From Halonotius sp046719765 (GTDB lineage Archaea; Halobacteriota; Halobacteria; Halobacteriales; Haloferacaceae): a stretch of DNA of 64,000 nt. Below are positions 15,163 to 23,389 of this stretch, one piece after another. The DNA is taken from positions 1 through 64,000 of the forward strand of contig NZ_JABEBY010000007.1 of NCBI RefSeq assembly GCF_046719765.1, given 5' to 3'. Within the stretch, counting starts at the first letter, position 1. Each line of letters opens with the position of its first letter. Both the position numbers and the translations under genes were made by a program. The notes below the pieces were generated by a model, which worked only from the letters and a program-made list of their open reading frames with translations, was not told the origin of the DNA and searched no databases.

Positions 15163-16455
15163 ATGTATCTGGATATCGGCAATGCACTCGGCGGGAGTCC
15201 CGGCCTCACCGAAGACACCCTCGATCACCTCGACGAACGGGTGGGGATCGCCCACGAGCGCATCGAGCAGGGCCGCGCTGACGACGAACACGGCTACGCC
15301 GCGCTCAACCTCCCTGAGACGGTCGACACCGACGCGATCCGTGCGGCGGTCGAACCGTTCGGCACCCCCGAAGCCGTCCTGACGGTCGGCATCGGCGGCA
15401 GCGCGCTCGGTGCGGCGACGATTTCGGCTGCGCTGGCCGACCAGACCGACGTGGAGGCACACTTCCTCGACAACGTTGATCCCGAGGACACCGCCGAACT
15501 GCTCGATTCGCTACCCCTGGATGACACCGTCGTCAACGTCGTCTCGCGGTCGGGCACCACGGCGGAAACCCTCTCGAACTTTCTTGTCGTCCGCGAAGCG
15601 ATGGACGACGCCGGCGTCGACTGGACCGAACAGACCTTTGTCACCACGGGCGACGATGGCAACCTCCGAAATCTTGCCGACACACACGACCTCCCGTCGC
15701 TGAAAGTCCCCGAAGGCGTGCCGGGTCGCTTTTCGGCGATCTCAACAGTCGGGCTGGCCTGTGCCGCACTCCAGGGCCTCGATATCGAGGGTGTCGTCGC
15801 CGGCGCGCAGACGGCGATGGACGACCTCTCGCCCTCGTTGTACGACTCGCCGGCCTACGCCTACGGGGCGGTCTGTTACGGCCTCGCCGAGCGCGGCGCG
15901 CTCACCAACGCGATGATGCCCTATGCGGAATCGCTGGAATACTTCGCCGAGTGGTTCGCGCAACTGTGGGCCGAGAGCTTGGGGAAGGAACAGGTCGGCC
16001 AGACGCCGGCCCGCGCGCTGGGTGCGACCGACCAACACTCCCAGCTCCAGCTCTACCGGGCCGGGCCCCGCGACAAACTCGTCACGCTCGTCCGCCCGCG
16101 CGAACGCGAGGATATCGGGATTCCGGAAACCGATCTTGAGGGCCTGTCGTATCTCGGCGGCTCCGGGCTGGGCGACCTGCTTGACGCCGAGTTCGAGGCG
16201 ACCGAAGCCAGCCTCGCCGCCGAAGGCCGCCCCAACGTTCGCATCGAGATCGACGCCGTCGACGCCGAAAGCATCGGCGAACTGCTGTACGCGATGGAGG
16301 CCGCGACCGTCATGTACGGCGAACTCGCCGGGCTGTCGACGTTTACCCAGCCCGCCGTCGAGTGGGGCAAGAAGGCCGCCCGGGGACTGCTCGGCGGTGG
16401 CGACTTCGCGGAAGCCGAGGCGGTCGCCGACAAGCGCACCTTCGAGATCGAGTAG
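15163..16455 (+). CDS. pgi: Glucose-6-phosphate isomerase
   Basis: This enzyme interconverts glucose-6-phosphate and fructose-6-phosphate, in haloarchaea mainly serving gluconeogenesis and sugar entry. Visible family elements are VGIGGSALGAATI (sugar phosphate site), SRSGTTAETLSNF (phosphate-binding SGTT), MMPYAESLEYFAEWFAQLWA and GATDQHSQLQLYRAGPRDK. The ATG at 15163 (MYLDIGNALGGS) gives the expected 430 aa; the frame extends upstream without family sequence. A TATA-like ACTTTACC precedes the start by about 25-30 nt. The gene stands alone. Confidence 0.95.
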   Translation: MYLDIGNALGGSPGLTEDTLDHLDERVGIAHERIEQGRADDEHGYAALNLPETVDTDAIRAAVEPFGTPEAVLTVGIGGSALGAATISAALADQTDVEAHFLDNVDPEDTAELLDSLPLDDTVVNVVSRSGTTAETLSNFLVVREAMDDAGVDWTEQTFVTTGDDGNLRNLADTHDLPSLKVPEGVPGRFSAISTVGLACAALQGLDIEGVVAGAQTAMDDLSPSLYDSPAYAYGAVCYGLAERGALTNAMMPYAESLEYFAEWFAQLWAESLGKEQVGQTPARALGATDQHSQLQLYRAGPRDKLVTLVRPREREDIGIPETDLEGLSYLGGSGLGDLLDAEFEATEASLAAEGRPNVRIEIDAVDAESIGELLYAMEAATVMYGELAGLSTFTQPAVEWGKKAARGLLGGGDFAEAEAVADKRTFEIE

Positions 16456-16509
16456 GCACATCGATCGAATCGGTGTCCCTAACAGGGGCGGCAGCGTAGC
16501 CGACCGGTA

Positions 16510-17244
16510 ATGGCGACCGATATCGCCGGCTGGGAGCCACGAGCAAAAGTACTCGGTGAGGTGCTCGCGGTTGTCTTCGGAGCCTACCTGTTTGCGAGCC
16601 TCATGCTTGCGGCGGTGAATCCACCGTTGGTCGACGCCGGGATCGTCACCCCCGGCGGCACCGACGAATACCTCGCACAGTTCGCCCTCCAATACGCCGG
16701 CTTTCTGCTGGTGACCGGCTGGTACGCCCTCGCTGTCAGAGAGGAGCCGCTGATCCCGTGGCGACGCCCCCGACCCCGTGAGATCGGGCTCATCGTCGCC
16801 GGGGTCGTCGTCCTCGTTGGCGCGAACAACGGGATCACCCGGCTGTTTGCTGCCGCGGACGTAGCGATCGGCGACAACGCCGCCGTGACCGTCGGGGCCG
16901 GCGATCCGGGCTATCTGTTGACGATGGTCGGTTTCTCATTGCTTGTTGTCGGCCCGGCCGAGGAGTTGCTGTTTCGCGGCGTCGTCCAGGGTCGGCTCCG
17001 GGAGACGTGGGGCGTCTGGCCGGCGATCCTTGTGGCGACGGTGCTGTTCGGGCTGAGTCACGCCTCCGTCTCCGGCGGCCTGGCTGGGGTCGTCGCCTAC
17101 ATGCTGACGGCGACACTGCTCGGCGTCCTGTTGGGGTATCTCTACGAACGCACCGAGAACATCGTCGTCCCGGCGGTCATCCACGGCGTGAACAACGCGG
17201 TCATCTTTGCGTGGCTCTATCTGGGCGAGATCGGCGTTGTCTGA
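16510..17244 (+). CDS. CPBP family intramembrane metalloprotease
   Basis: The 244-residue protein has about six to seven membrane segments and the three conserved motifs of the CPBP (CAAX protease/bacteriocin-processing) family. These are EELLFRGVVQGRL (EExxxR), FGLSHAS (FxxxH) and HGVNNAVIF (HxxxN). Together they form the intramembrane metal site. Family members process prenylated or secreted peptides, but haloarchaeal substrates are unknown. No peptide substrate gene is seen beside it. Confidence 0.9.
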   Translation: MATDIAGWEPRAKVLGEVLAVVFGAYLFASLMLAAVNPPLVDAGIVTPGGTDEYLAQFALQYAGFLLVTGWYALAVREEPLIPWRRPRPREIGLIVAGVVVLVGANNGITRLFAAADVAIGDNAAVTVGAGDPGYLLTMVGFSLLVVGPAEELLFRGVVQGRLRETWGVWPAILVATVLFGLSHASVSGGLAGVVAYMLTATLLGVLLGYLYERTENIVVPAVIHGVNNAVIFAWLYLGEIGVV

Positions 17245-17265
17245 AAACCAGGTGATCGGTGGGGC

Positions 17266-17724
17266 TCAGTTCGGGTTTTTCCGGGCGAGGTCGCTGCCGC
17301 AGATCCGACAGCGATCGAGCTTCTCGTCATAGGTGCGGCCACAGCCCTGACACTGGAACTGCCACTCCCGCTGTTCGGTGATGCCGTCCTGGGCGATCAC
17401 GTCGACAGCAACGTTGAGTCGGTCGGCGACGTTCTGCATCGCGTAGTCGTCGGTCACAAGAGTGCCGTCAAGCTCGAAGGCGGCGGCGATAAGAACCATA
17501 TCCGTCTCGCTGAGCTCGTCGGCGTCGCCGGTTTCGGTTGCCGCGCGGTTGATCTTTTCAACGGTTTCCTCGGAGGGGATATGGATGTGCATCCCCGCGC
17601 CCTCCTCGGCGTCGAACCGGAAGGCGTGTTCGCCTTCCAGCTCCTCGTGAACCTGCGGAACCGAGGCGGTGTCCTCATCGGTGTGATACTCGTTGATAAA
17701 CGCCGACGTATCGAGAATCTGCAT
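17266..17724 (-). CDS. nob1: NOB1 endoribonuclease (20S-type rRNA 3'-end maturation), PIN plus zinc ribbon
   Basis: The PIN domain begins with the catalytic Asp of ILDTSAFIN and has the later acidic residues in DMVLIAAAFELDGTLVTDDY. The C-terminal zinc ribbon has two CxxC pairs (CQGCGRTYDEKLDRCRICG). This is the archaeal NOB1 architecture, which trims the 3' end of 16S rRNA. The ATG at 17724 (MQILDTSAF) is required to start at the PIN strand. The gene begins 4 nt downstream of the PRC-barrel gene stop, so the two are co-transcribed. Confidence 0.93.
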   Translation of the reverse strand: MQILDTSAFINEYHTDEDTASVPQVHEELEGEHAFRFDAEEGAGMHIHIPSEETVEKINRAATETGDADELSETDMVLIAAAFELDGTLVTDDYAMQNVADRLNVAVDVIAQDGITEQREWQFQCQGCGRTYDEKLDRCRICGSDLARKNPN

Positions 17725-17728
17725 ATGG

Positions 17729-17974
17729 TTACCGGGAGATGACAATGTAGTCTTTGACCGCGTCAACGGCACCAGCCGGGATCCGAATCCGGCCCTCGTC
17801 GTCGGCCTCGAAATCGGAGCCAGCCGCCGAGATCCCCTCGTTGGGGGTGACAAGCAGGTTGTGGAGGCGACCGGTTTTGAGATCCATCGTGATGTTGTAG
17901 AGGTCGCCGAGTTCCGTCCCGTCGGCCCCCATCACGGCTTTGCCCGAGAGGTTTTCCGCGAGTATGTCAACCAT
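17729..17974 (-). CDS. PRC-barrel domain protein
   Basis: The 81 residues form a single PRC-barrel (ILAENLSGKAVMGADGTELG, then DLKTGRLHNLLVTP). PRC-barrels occur in photosynthetic reaction centre H subunits and in RimM-type ribosome-maturation factors. The link to nob1 in the same operon suggests an RNA or ribosome-maturation role; that is inference. A TATA-like TTTATAT on the minus strand lies about 25 nt before the ATG. Confidence 0.9.
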   Translation of the reverse strand: MVDILAENLSGKAVMGADGTELGDLYNITMDLKTGRLHNLLVTPNEGISAAGSDFEADDEGRIRIPAGAVDAVKDYIVISR

Positions 17975-17996
17975 GCCTGAGGTAGACGTGCGAACT

Positions 17997-18005
17997 CATA
18001 TAAAC
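17997..18005 (-). promoter_or_regulatory. TATA-like box for the PRC barrel-nob1 operon
   Basis: The minus strand reads GTTTATATG here, centred about 27 nt before the ATG at 17974. This is the spacing expected for a leaderless haloarchaeal transcript. Confidence 0.55.
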
Positions 18006-18153
18006 GCCACGGGCGCGTCCGACGACCGGCAGACAGGCGAAGCGCGCTGTGAGAACGACAGGACAGAACCGTCACGACGACGGCACCAACACCGAAGCGG
18101 GGCCGAGCTGCACAGAGCGACGTTTTTCCGTGCTGCGCACGCAGTACTACGAG

Positions 18154-19530
18154 ATGGGGTCAGAGGATCTCGAACGGAGCCTTGGGCTGTACTCGACGAT
18201 GATGATCAGCATGGGCGCGATGATCGGCAGCGGGATCTTCGTCCTCCCAGCCCTTGGGTTCAAAAAGGCCGGCCCCGCGGTGGTGGTGGCGTATCTCCTG
18301 GCGGCGGTGATCGTCTTGCCCGCCGCGCTGTCGAAAGCCGAGATGGCGACGGCGATGCCGGAATCCGGCGGAACGTATCTCTACATCGACCGCGCCATGG
18401 GGCCACTGTTCGGGACGATCGCCGGGATCGGTGCGTGGTTTTCGCTGGTGTTCAAAAGCTCCTTCGCGCTCGTCGGCCTTGGCGCCTATCTCCTGTTGTT
18501 GGTGCCGATCTCACAGGGCCAGATCATCCTCGTTGCCCTCGCGCTTGGGGCGCTGGTCGTCGTCCTCAACATCTCCGGAACAAAGCTCAGCGGCCGGGTG
18601 CAGGCCGTCATCGTGAGCCTCGTGATCGTTGGCATCACCGCGTTCACGGTCAACGCCGGGCTGTTTGCCGACACGGCGCGGTTTACCCCGCTTCGAACCA
18701 ACGGTACCACCGGGATCGTGACCGCCGCCGCCTTCGTGTTTGTCTCCTATGCGGGCGTCACCAAGATCGCCAGCGTCGCCGAGGAGGTCAAAAACCCCGG
18801 AACGAACCTGCCGCGGGCGATGCTTGGCTCGCTGGGGGTTATGGCAGTCATCTATGTTGGCGTCGTCGGTGCCGTGGTTGGGCTCACCGATCCGGAGGTG
18901 TTGAAAACCGGCGGGCCGGACAACACCGCGTCGCTGACACCGATGGCCGACGGGGCGTCACTGCTGTTCGGTGGGGGCGGGGTCGTTGTGATCTCGGTGA
19001 TCGCCATCGTCGCGCTGACCAGCATGGCAAACGCCGGGGTGCTCTCCTCCTCACGGTTTCCGCTGGCGATGAGCCGAGATGGGCTGCTACCGCCGATGCT
19101 CAAACGGATCGACCGACGGTTCAAAACCCCACGCAACGCTGTACTGCTGACCGGGGCCGTGTTGCTATTGTTGATCGCGTTCGTCCCGGTGATCGAGTTG
19201 GCAAAGCTCGCCAGCGCGTTTCAGATCCTCGTCTTTTCGTTTGAGAATCTTGCCGTCGTGGCGTTCAGGGTTGCCGACCCCGAGAGCTACCAGCCGGAGT
19301 TTGTCACGCCGGGGTATCCGTACGTGCAGATCTTTGGCTTCGTTGGCTGTCTGGCACTGCTGACCCAGATGGGGGTGACACCGCTGCTCGGGGCGGCCGG
19401 AATCATCGGCGGTGGTGGGGCGATCTATCTGCTCTACGGCCGGTCACGAACCGACCGGATCGGTGCAGCCAGCAGATATCTCCGGCAGCGACGCGGTGAC
19501 GACCCCACTTCGGAACCACAGCGCGACTAG
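18154..19530 (+). CDS. APC-superfamily amino acid permease
   Basis: The 458-residue protein has about twelve membrane segments, starting with the family hallmark SMGAMIGSGIFVLPALGF in helix 1. Helix-1/6-type unwound elements and the VAEEVKNPGTNLPRAMLGSL loop are also typical. It should import amino acids by cation symport or exchange. The ATG at 18154 (MGSEDLERSLGLYS) is preferred because the preceding in-frame sequence back to 18049 is basic and low-complexity; the upstream start cannot be excluded. It is convergent with a universal stress gene; the pairing of APC transporters and Usp proteins is common in haloarchaea. Confidence 0.9.
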   Translation: MGSEDLERSLGLYSTMMISMGAMIGSGIFVLPALGFKKAGPAVVVAYLLAAVIVLPAALSKAEMATAMPESGGTYLYIDRAMGPLFGTIAGIGAWFSLVFKSSFALVGLGAYLLLLVPISQGQIILVALALGALVVVLNISGTKLSGRVQAVIVSLVIVGITAFTVNAGLFADTARFTPLRTNGTTGIVTAAAFVFVSYAGVTKIASVAEEVKNPGTNLPRAMLGSLGVMAVIYVGVVGAVVGLTDPEVLKTGGPDNTASLTPMADGASLLFGGGGVVVISVIAIVALTSMANAGVLSSSRFPLAMSRDGLLPPMLKRIDRRFKTPRNAVLLTGAVLLLLIAFVPVIELAKLASAFQILVFSFENLAVVAFRVADPESYQPEFVTPGYPYVQIFGFVGCLALLTQMGVTPLLGAAGIIGGGGAIYLLYGRSRTDRIGAASRYLRQRRGDDPTSEPQRD

Positions 19531-20252
19531 TTCGCCGCGTTGGGGTCGTAATCACGGCGGACAACGATCACCGGATCTCCGGTCTCGTCGCCGATGCGAT
19601 CCGGCAGGCTGCCGAAGATGTGGTCGCTGAGCCCCGACTGCGCCTCGTACATGACGACCGCGTCGTAGTCGGCGGCGACGGCGAGGATTTCGCTGTCGTG
19701 GCTATCACCCGCAACCACGAGTGTATCAACAGCGTCGGCACCGAAACCGGCTTCGAGCATGCCCTCGCGGGTTTCGGTAACGATTTCCTCGGCGCGTTCG
19801 CGTGATTCCTCGCCCTCGGCGACGTGAAAGAGCGTGATCTCTCGGGTCGATTCCTCACACAAGATATCCACGAACTCCGGCAGGCGGGTAAACTCGGCGA
19901 CCGCAGGGATCGGCACGAGAATCCGATCGATCCCCTCGGTCGGAGCCGGATTGAGCTCCGCCACACAGTCCTCCTCGATCATCACCCGGTCGATGGCCGC
20001 GGCGCGTGCCTTGCCGAACACCAACCGAGTGCGCGCTGTGGCCCCAGCCTCGCGGAACCGGTCGGCGATCTCGTCCAGCGTCGTTTGGGCCTCGGTCTCA
20101 AACTGCTCGCGGGCGGCATCGACCGGCGTCTGTTCCGGGACAGCAAAATGCCCGAGGACGACGACATCCAATGTGGCAAGATCGTCAACCAAGACCGGCG
20201 ACAGTGGCTCGGGATCCGGGAGTTCAAACGGGATGAGGATGGTCTCTGTCAT
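19527..20252 (-). CDS. Universal stress protein (UspA) family protein
   Basis: The 241-residue protein has N-terminal strand TETILIPFELP and two regions resembling Usp nucleotide-binding elements (IDRILVPIPAVAEF; LVVAGDSHDSEILAVAADYD, then SLPDRIGDETGDPVIVV). Its stop overlaps the permease stop in a shared CTAG. A TATA-like GCTATATCC on the minus strand lies about 25-30 nt before the ATG at 20252. It probably modulates or responds to the adjacent transporter; that is inference from gene pairing. Confidence 0.85.
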   Translation of the reverse strand: MTETILIPFELPDPEPLSPVLVDDLATLDVVVLGHFAVPEQTPVDAAREQFETEAQTTLDEIADRFREAGATARTRLVFGKARAAAIDRVMIEEDCVAELNPAPTEGIDRILVPIPAVAEFTRLPEFVDILCEESTREITLFHVAEGEESRERAEEIVTETREGMLEAGFGADAVDTLVVAGDSHDSEILAVAADYDAVVMYEAQSGLSDHIFGSLPDRIGDETGDPVIVVRRDYDPNAAN

Positions 20253-20407
20253 AGTCGACGATTGCTGCCGAAGGTGGATATAGCTGCGGACACCGCTGTC
20301 GTCGCTGCCCATATGCCGATGGGGGTGGGGCGACCGACGGCGGAAGTTGAAAGGCTTAACTCCGAGCGCCCGATTCCACTGGTAACGCGGTTGCCGGAGT
20401 TCTCTGT

Positions 20408-22195
20408 ATGTCAGATCACGATACCTCACTGCGAACCCCGATCGTCGCTGTCCTCGGTCACGTCGACCACGGCAAGACAAGCCTGCTGGATAAGATCCGC
20501 GGCTCGGCGGTCAGCGAGGGCGAGGCCGGCGCGATCACCCAACATATCGGCGCAACAGCGGTTCCGCTCGAAACGATCGCCGATATGGCCGGCGATCTCG
20601 TCGCGGTCGACGATTTTGATCTGCCTGGCTTGCTGTTTATCGACACACCCGGCCACCACTCGTTTTCGACGCTGCGCTCCCGGGGCGGCGCGCTCGCCGA
20701 CATCGCCATCCTCGTCGTCGATGTCAACGACGGCTTCCAACCGCAAACCGAGGAGGCCCTCGATATCCTCCAGCGCACCGGGACACCCTTCGTCGTCGCC
20801 GCCAACAAGGCTGACACGACGCCGGGCTGGAATCCGAACGAAAACTCGCCGATCAAGCCGAGCTACGACGGCCAGAGCGACACCGCCCGGCAGCGACTCG
20901 ACGAAAACCTCTATGAGATTATCGGCCAGCTATCGGACGACGGCTTCTCGGCGGATCTCTACTGGCGCGTCCAGAACTTCCAGAAAAACATCGGCGTCGT
21001 CCCCTGCTCGGCGCTCACCGGCGAGGGCGTCCCCGACGTACTCGCCGTGTTGATGGGGCTCTCCCAGCGGTTCATGAAAGCCGAGATGGAGATCGACGTG
21101 GAGGGCCCCGGCGAGGGCACTGTCCTCGAAGTAAAGGACGAACAGGGGTTCGGCGCGACACTGGATGTCGTTGTCTACGATGGGACGATCCAGGAGGGCG
21201 ATCAGCTCGTTGTCGGCGGGATCAACGAGCCGATCGTCACCGAGATCCGGGCGTTGCTCCAGCCACAACCGAATGCGGAAATCCGGGTCGAAAACCGCTT
21301 CGAGCGCGTCGACGCCGTCGCCGCCGCCGCGGGTGTCAAGATCGCCGCCCCCGACCTCGATGAGGCGATGGCGGGCGCGCCGGTGCGGGTCGTCCGCGAC
21401 CGGGATGTCGACGACGTGATCGCCGACGTGAAGGCCGAACTCGCCGAGATCGAGGTCGACACCGAGGAGGAAGGCGTCGTCGTCAAAGCCGACACCCTTG
21501 GCAGTTTGGAGGCGATGGCCAACGCCCTCCAGGAGGCGGAGGTGCCGATCCTCCGGGCGGAGGTCGGCGACGTGGCACCCCGCGATATCGCGGTCGCCGG
21601 CACAGCCCGCGAGCCCGAACACACCGTCATCCTCGGGTTCAACGTCGACGTGCTGCCGGATGCCGAGCGCGAACTCGAACAAAGCGAGGTGACGCTGTTC
21701 AACGACGACGTGATCTACCAGCTTGTCGAGGACTACGAGGAACACGTCGCGGAGATGCAGCGGGCCCAACAGGAGACGATCCTCGATAAGATCGTCCGGC
21801 CCGCCCGGTTTCAGATCCTCGACGACCACACCTTCCGGCAGTCAGACCCCGCCGTCGTCGGCGTTGAGGTCATGTCGGGAACGATCAACAATAACACGAA
21901 CGTCGCCAAATTCGACAACAACGAACCGGATCGCGTCGGCGAGCTCTCCGGGATTCAGGCCCAGGGTGACGACGTCGAGGAGGCCCGCGCCGGCGAGCGC
22001 GTCAGCGTCGCCATCGACGGGCCGACGGTCGGCCGCCAGATCGAGGAGGGCGACGAGCTATGGATCGAACTTCCCGAAAAACACGCCAAGATCCTCGAAC
22101 AGGAGCTCAACGACGAGATCCCGGCCGACGAGCTGGAGGCGTTGTCGGGCTATCTGAACAAGCGACGCAAACGCGATCCGTTCTGGGGCAAATAG
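20408..22195 (+). CDS. infB: Translation initiation factor aIF5B (IF-2 family)
   Basis: This GTPase promotes initiator tRNA and subunit joining at initiation. The G domain shows G1 (GHVDHGKTSLLDKI), G3 (DTPGHHSFSTLR) and G4 (ANKADTTPGW). It is followed by domain II (GEGTVLEVKDEQGFGATL), domain III (VVVKADTLGSLEAMANALQE) and domain IV with the aIF5B C-terminal extension. The length of 595 aa is the archaeal size. An AGGCTTAAC stretch about 45-50 nt upstream is a possible promoter. No intein is present. Confidence 0.97.
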   Translation: MSDHDTSLRTPIVAVLGHVDHGKTSLLDKIRGSAVSEGEAGAITQHIGATAVPLETIADMAGDLVAVDDFDLPGLLFIDTPGHHSFSTLRSRGGALADIAILVVDVNDGFQPQTEEALDILQRTGTPFVVAANKADTTPGWNPNENSPIKPSYDGQSDTARQRLDENLYEIIGQLSDDGFSADLYWRVQNFQKNIGVVPCSALTGEGVPDVLAVLMGLSQRFMKAEMEIDVEGPGEGTVLEVKDEQGFGATLDVVVYDGTIQEGDQLVVGGINEPIVTEIRALLQPQPNAEIRVENRFERVDAVAAAAGVKIAAPDLDEAMAGAPVRVVRDRDVDDVIADVKAELAEIEVDTEEEGVVVKADTLGSLEAMANALQEAEVPILRAEVGDVAPRDIAVAGTAREPEHTVILGFNVDVLPDAERELEQSEVTLFNDDVIYQLVEDYEEHVAEMQRAQQETILDKIVRPARFQILDDHTFRQSDPAVVGVEVMSGTINNNTNVAKFDNNEPDRVGELSGIQAQGDDVEEARAGERVSVAIDGPTVGRQIEEGDELWIELPEKHAKILEQELNDEIPADELEALSGYLNKRRKRDPFWGK

Positions 22196-22202
22196 GGCGT
22201 GC

Positions 22203-22379
22203 ATGACCGACAGCCGCGGAGCCTCCAGTATCGGAACCCTGCTGTTGCTGATCGCAATGCTGCTGGTAGCGCTCATCGCGGCCGGTGTCGTCCTCTATCT
22301 GGCTGACTATCTGCGCAACCAGATCGACCAGCTCCCGTATTTAGCGAGAAGCGGGGCGATGATGATAGCGTCTTCCTGA
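22203..22379 (+). CDS. 58-residue archaellin/pilin-like peptide
   Basis: The frame starts with MTDSRGASSIGTLLLLIAML and continues as an uninterrupted hydrophobic helix, then ends after about 25 more residues. Its start closely resembles the archaellin on the opposite strand (RGQVGIGTLIVFIAM): a short polar leader, RG cleavage position, GxxGIGTL-like helix. It therefore carries a class III (PilD/FlaK-type) signal but no archaellin beta domain. It begins 7 nt after the infB stop and faces the archaellin gene tail to tail. It may be a minor pilin-like peptide or a truncated archaellin. Confidence 0.55.
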   Translation: MTDSRGASSIGTLLLLIAMLLVALIAAGVVLYLADYLRNQIDQLPYLARSGAMMIASS

Positions 22380-22416
22380 GAGTACCACACAAAAAATAAC
22401 CCCAGCGGGTGTCAGC

Positions 22417-22992
22417 CTACAGGATGTAGGAGTTGCTGTTTTCGATGCGGCGCGGTGCTTGGATTTGTTTGTATGTGCTCCCACCGGCGGGTGCTTGGGC
22501 GACAATCGTGATCGACTCCGATTCCGCAAGTTGGTTCACATCGGTGAGATTGGTGAGCGTGAACTGAACGACCATCAGGTCATCCTGCTCGGAGAGCACC
22601 TGTGTGTTGTCCGTGAGGCTTTGAACCGGCAACAGCTCGATACCATCGTTCGTGTTTGCGTTGCCATCAACGACAGTCGCGTTGCCGCCGGTCTCGATGG
22701 TGTAGGAGGCTTCGCTCACGTTGATCGGATCTGACCCCGACGACAGGCGCGCAGACACGTTGAGCACATCGAGTTTGTTGTTGCCGGTGGTCTCGCTGCC
22801 GACGACCTTCCCGATCTGGAAGACGTTGCTGACCTCGGCGGTCGTCTCTTCACCGGTTTGCTGTGCTTGTGCTTGCAGGAGGCCAGCCGTGTTGATCAGC
22901 ACGCCCGCGGCGATCGCCGCGACCAACACCATCGCAATGAAGACGATGAGCGTACCGATCCCCACCTGACCTCGGGTCTCTGTCTCGAACAT
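22417..22992 (-). CDS. Archaellin (archaeal flagellin)
   Basis: The N-terminus MFETETRGQVGIGTLIVFIA is a class III signal processed after RG by the FlaK/PibD peptidase, leaving the hydrophobic helix that packs in the filament core. The outer beta-rich domain contains N-glycosylation sequons (NVS, NAT, NLT) as expected for S-layer-type glycosylated filaments. The 191-aa length is typical. No other archaellum genes (arlCDE, arlFGHIJ) are in the window, so this is an isolated copy. It may serve as an alternative filament subunit or be expressed separately. Confidence 0.9.
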   Translation of the reverse strand: MFETETRGQVGIGTLIVFIAMVLVAAIAAGVLINTAGLLQAQAQQTGEETTAEVSNVFQIGKVVGSETTGNNKLDVLNVSARLSSGSDPINVSEASYTIETGGNATVVDGNANTNDGIELLPVQSLTDNTQVLSEQDDLMVVQFTLTNLTDVNQLAESESITIVAQAPAGGSTYKQIQAPRRIENSNSYIL

Positions 22993-23002
22993 GTGTGACT
23001 CC

Positions 23003-23025
23003 GCCTAACCCGGAACAGGTTAGGC
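23003..23025. promoter_or_regulatory. Perfect hairpin just upstream of the archaellin start
   Basis: Arms GCCTAACC and GGTTAGGC (8 bp, perfect) enclose the loop CGGAACA. It lies 10 nt before the archaellin ATG, so it would sit in or next to the 5' leader. The same loop recurs in a second hairpin at 23261-23277. Confidence 0.6.
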
Positions 23026-23260
23026 GATATCAGAACGACCGCAAGAAATGAACATAAAATCACTCCTTCAATTTTCAAAAGAGATAATATTGAGCAGACA
23101 ATGTCGGCAGACGAATGCTACCTCTGTCGTTTGATTACTTCTGTAACAGTTTGTGGTGGATCCAAAATTATCTATTTTGATATTCAGTCGATAGTTATTT
23201 TACCCTCTCTCTCCAACTAACCGGTAGTCGCCTTAGTGACTGAGGGCGACTGTGTGACTA

Positions 23261-23277
23261 CTACCCGGAACAGGTAG
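23261..23277. promoter_or_regulatory. Second hairpin with the same CGGAACA loop
   Basis: Arms CTACC and GGTAG enclose CGGAACA, the same seven-base loop as at 23003-23025. The two stems differ by a matched A/T pair insertion, so pairing is preserved. Confidence 0.5.
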
Positions 23278-23389
23278 GGGAAGTTACCCAACGCTTCCCG
23301 TTCGGCCCGGGGTGGTCGCAGGCATACGGAGGTATTTTCGCGGCGCGGAAATCGACGCTGAGGAAGCGATCAAACACCCGCAATCAGCC

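Larger units (their letters stand above)
22993..23389. other. AT-rich intergenic region upstream of the archaellin, rich in hairpins
   Basis: No convincing ORF is seen in these 397 bases. The region is much more AT-rich than its surroundings. It holds the two related hairpins (23003-23025 and 23261-23277) and a third with arms AGTCGCC and GGCGACT at 23226-23251. It could contain the archaellin promoter, a small RNA or the remains of a mobile element; none of these can be decided by reading. Confidence 0.6.

Noticed and set aside
22203..22379. Dismissing the mini-ORF as a chance frame
   Set aside because: The class III signal and hydrophobic helix match the neighbouring archaellin too closely, so it is kept as a candidate gene.
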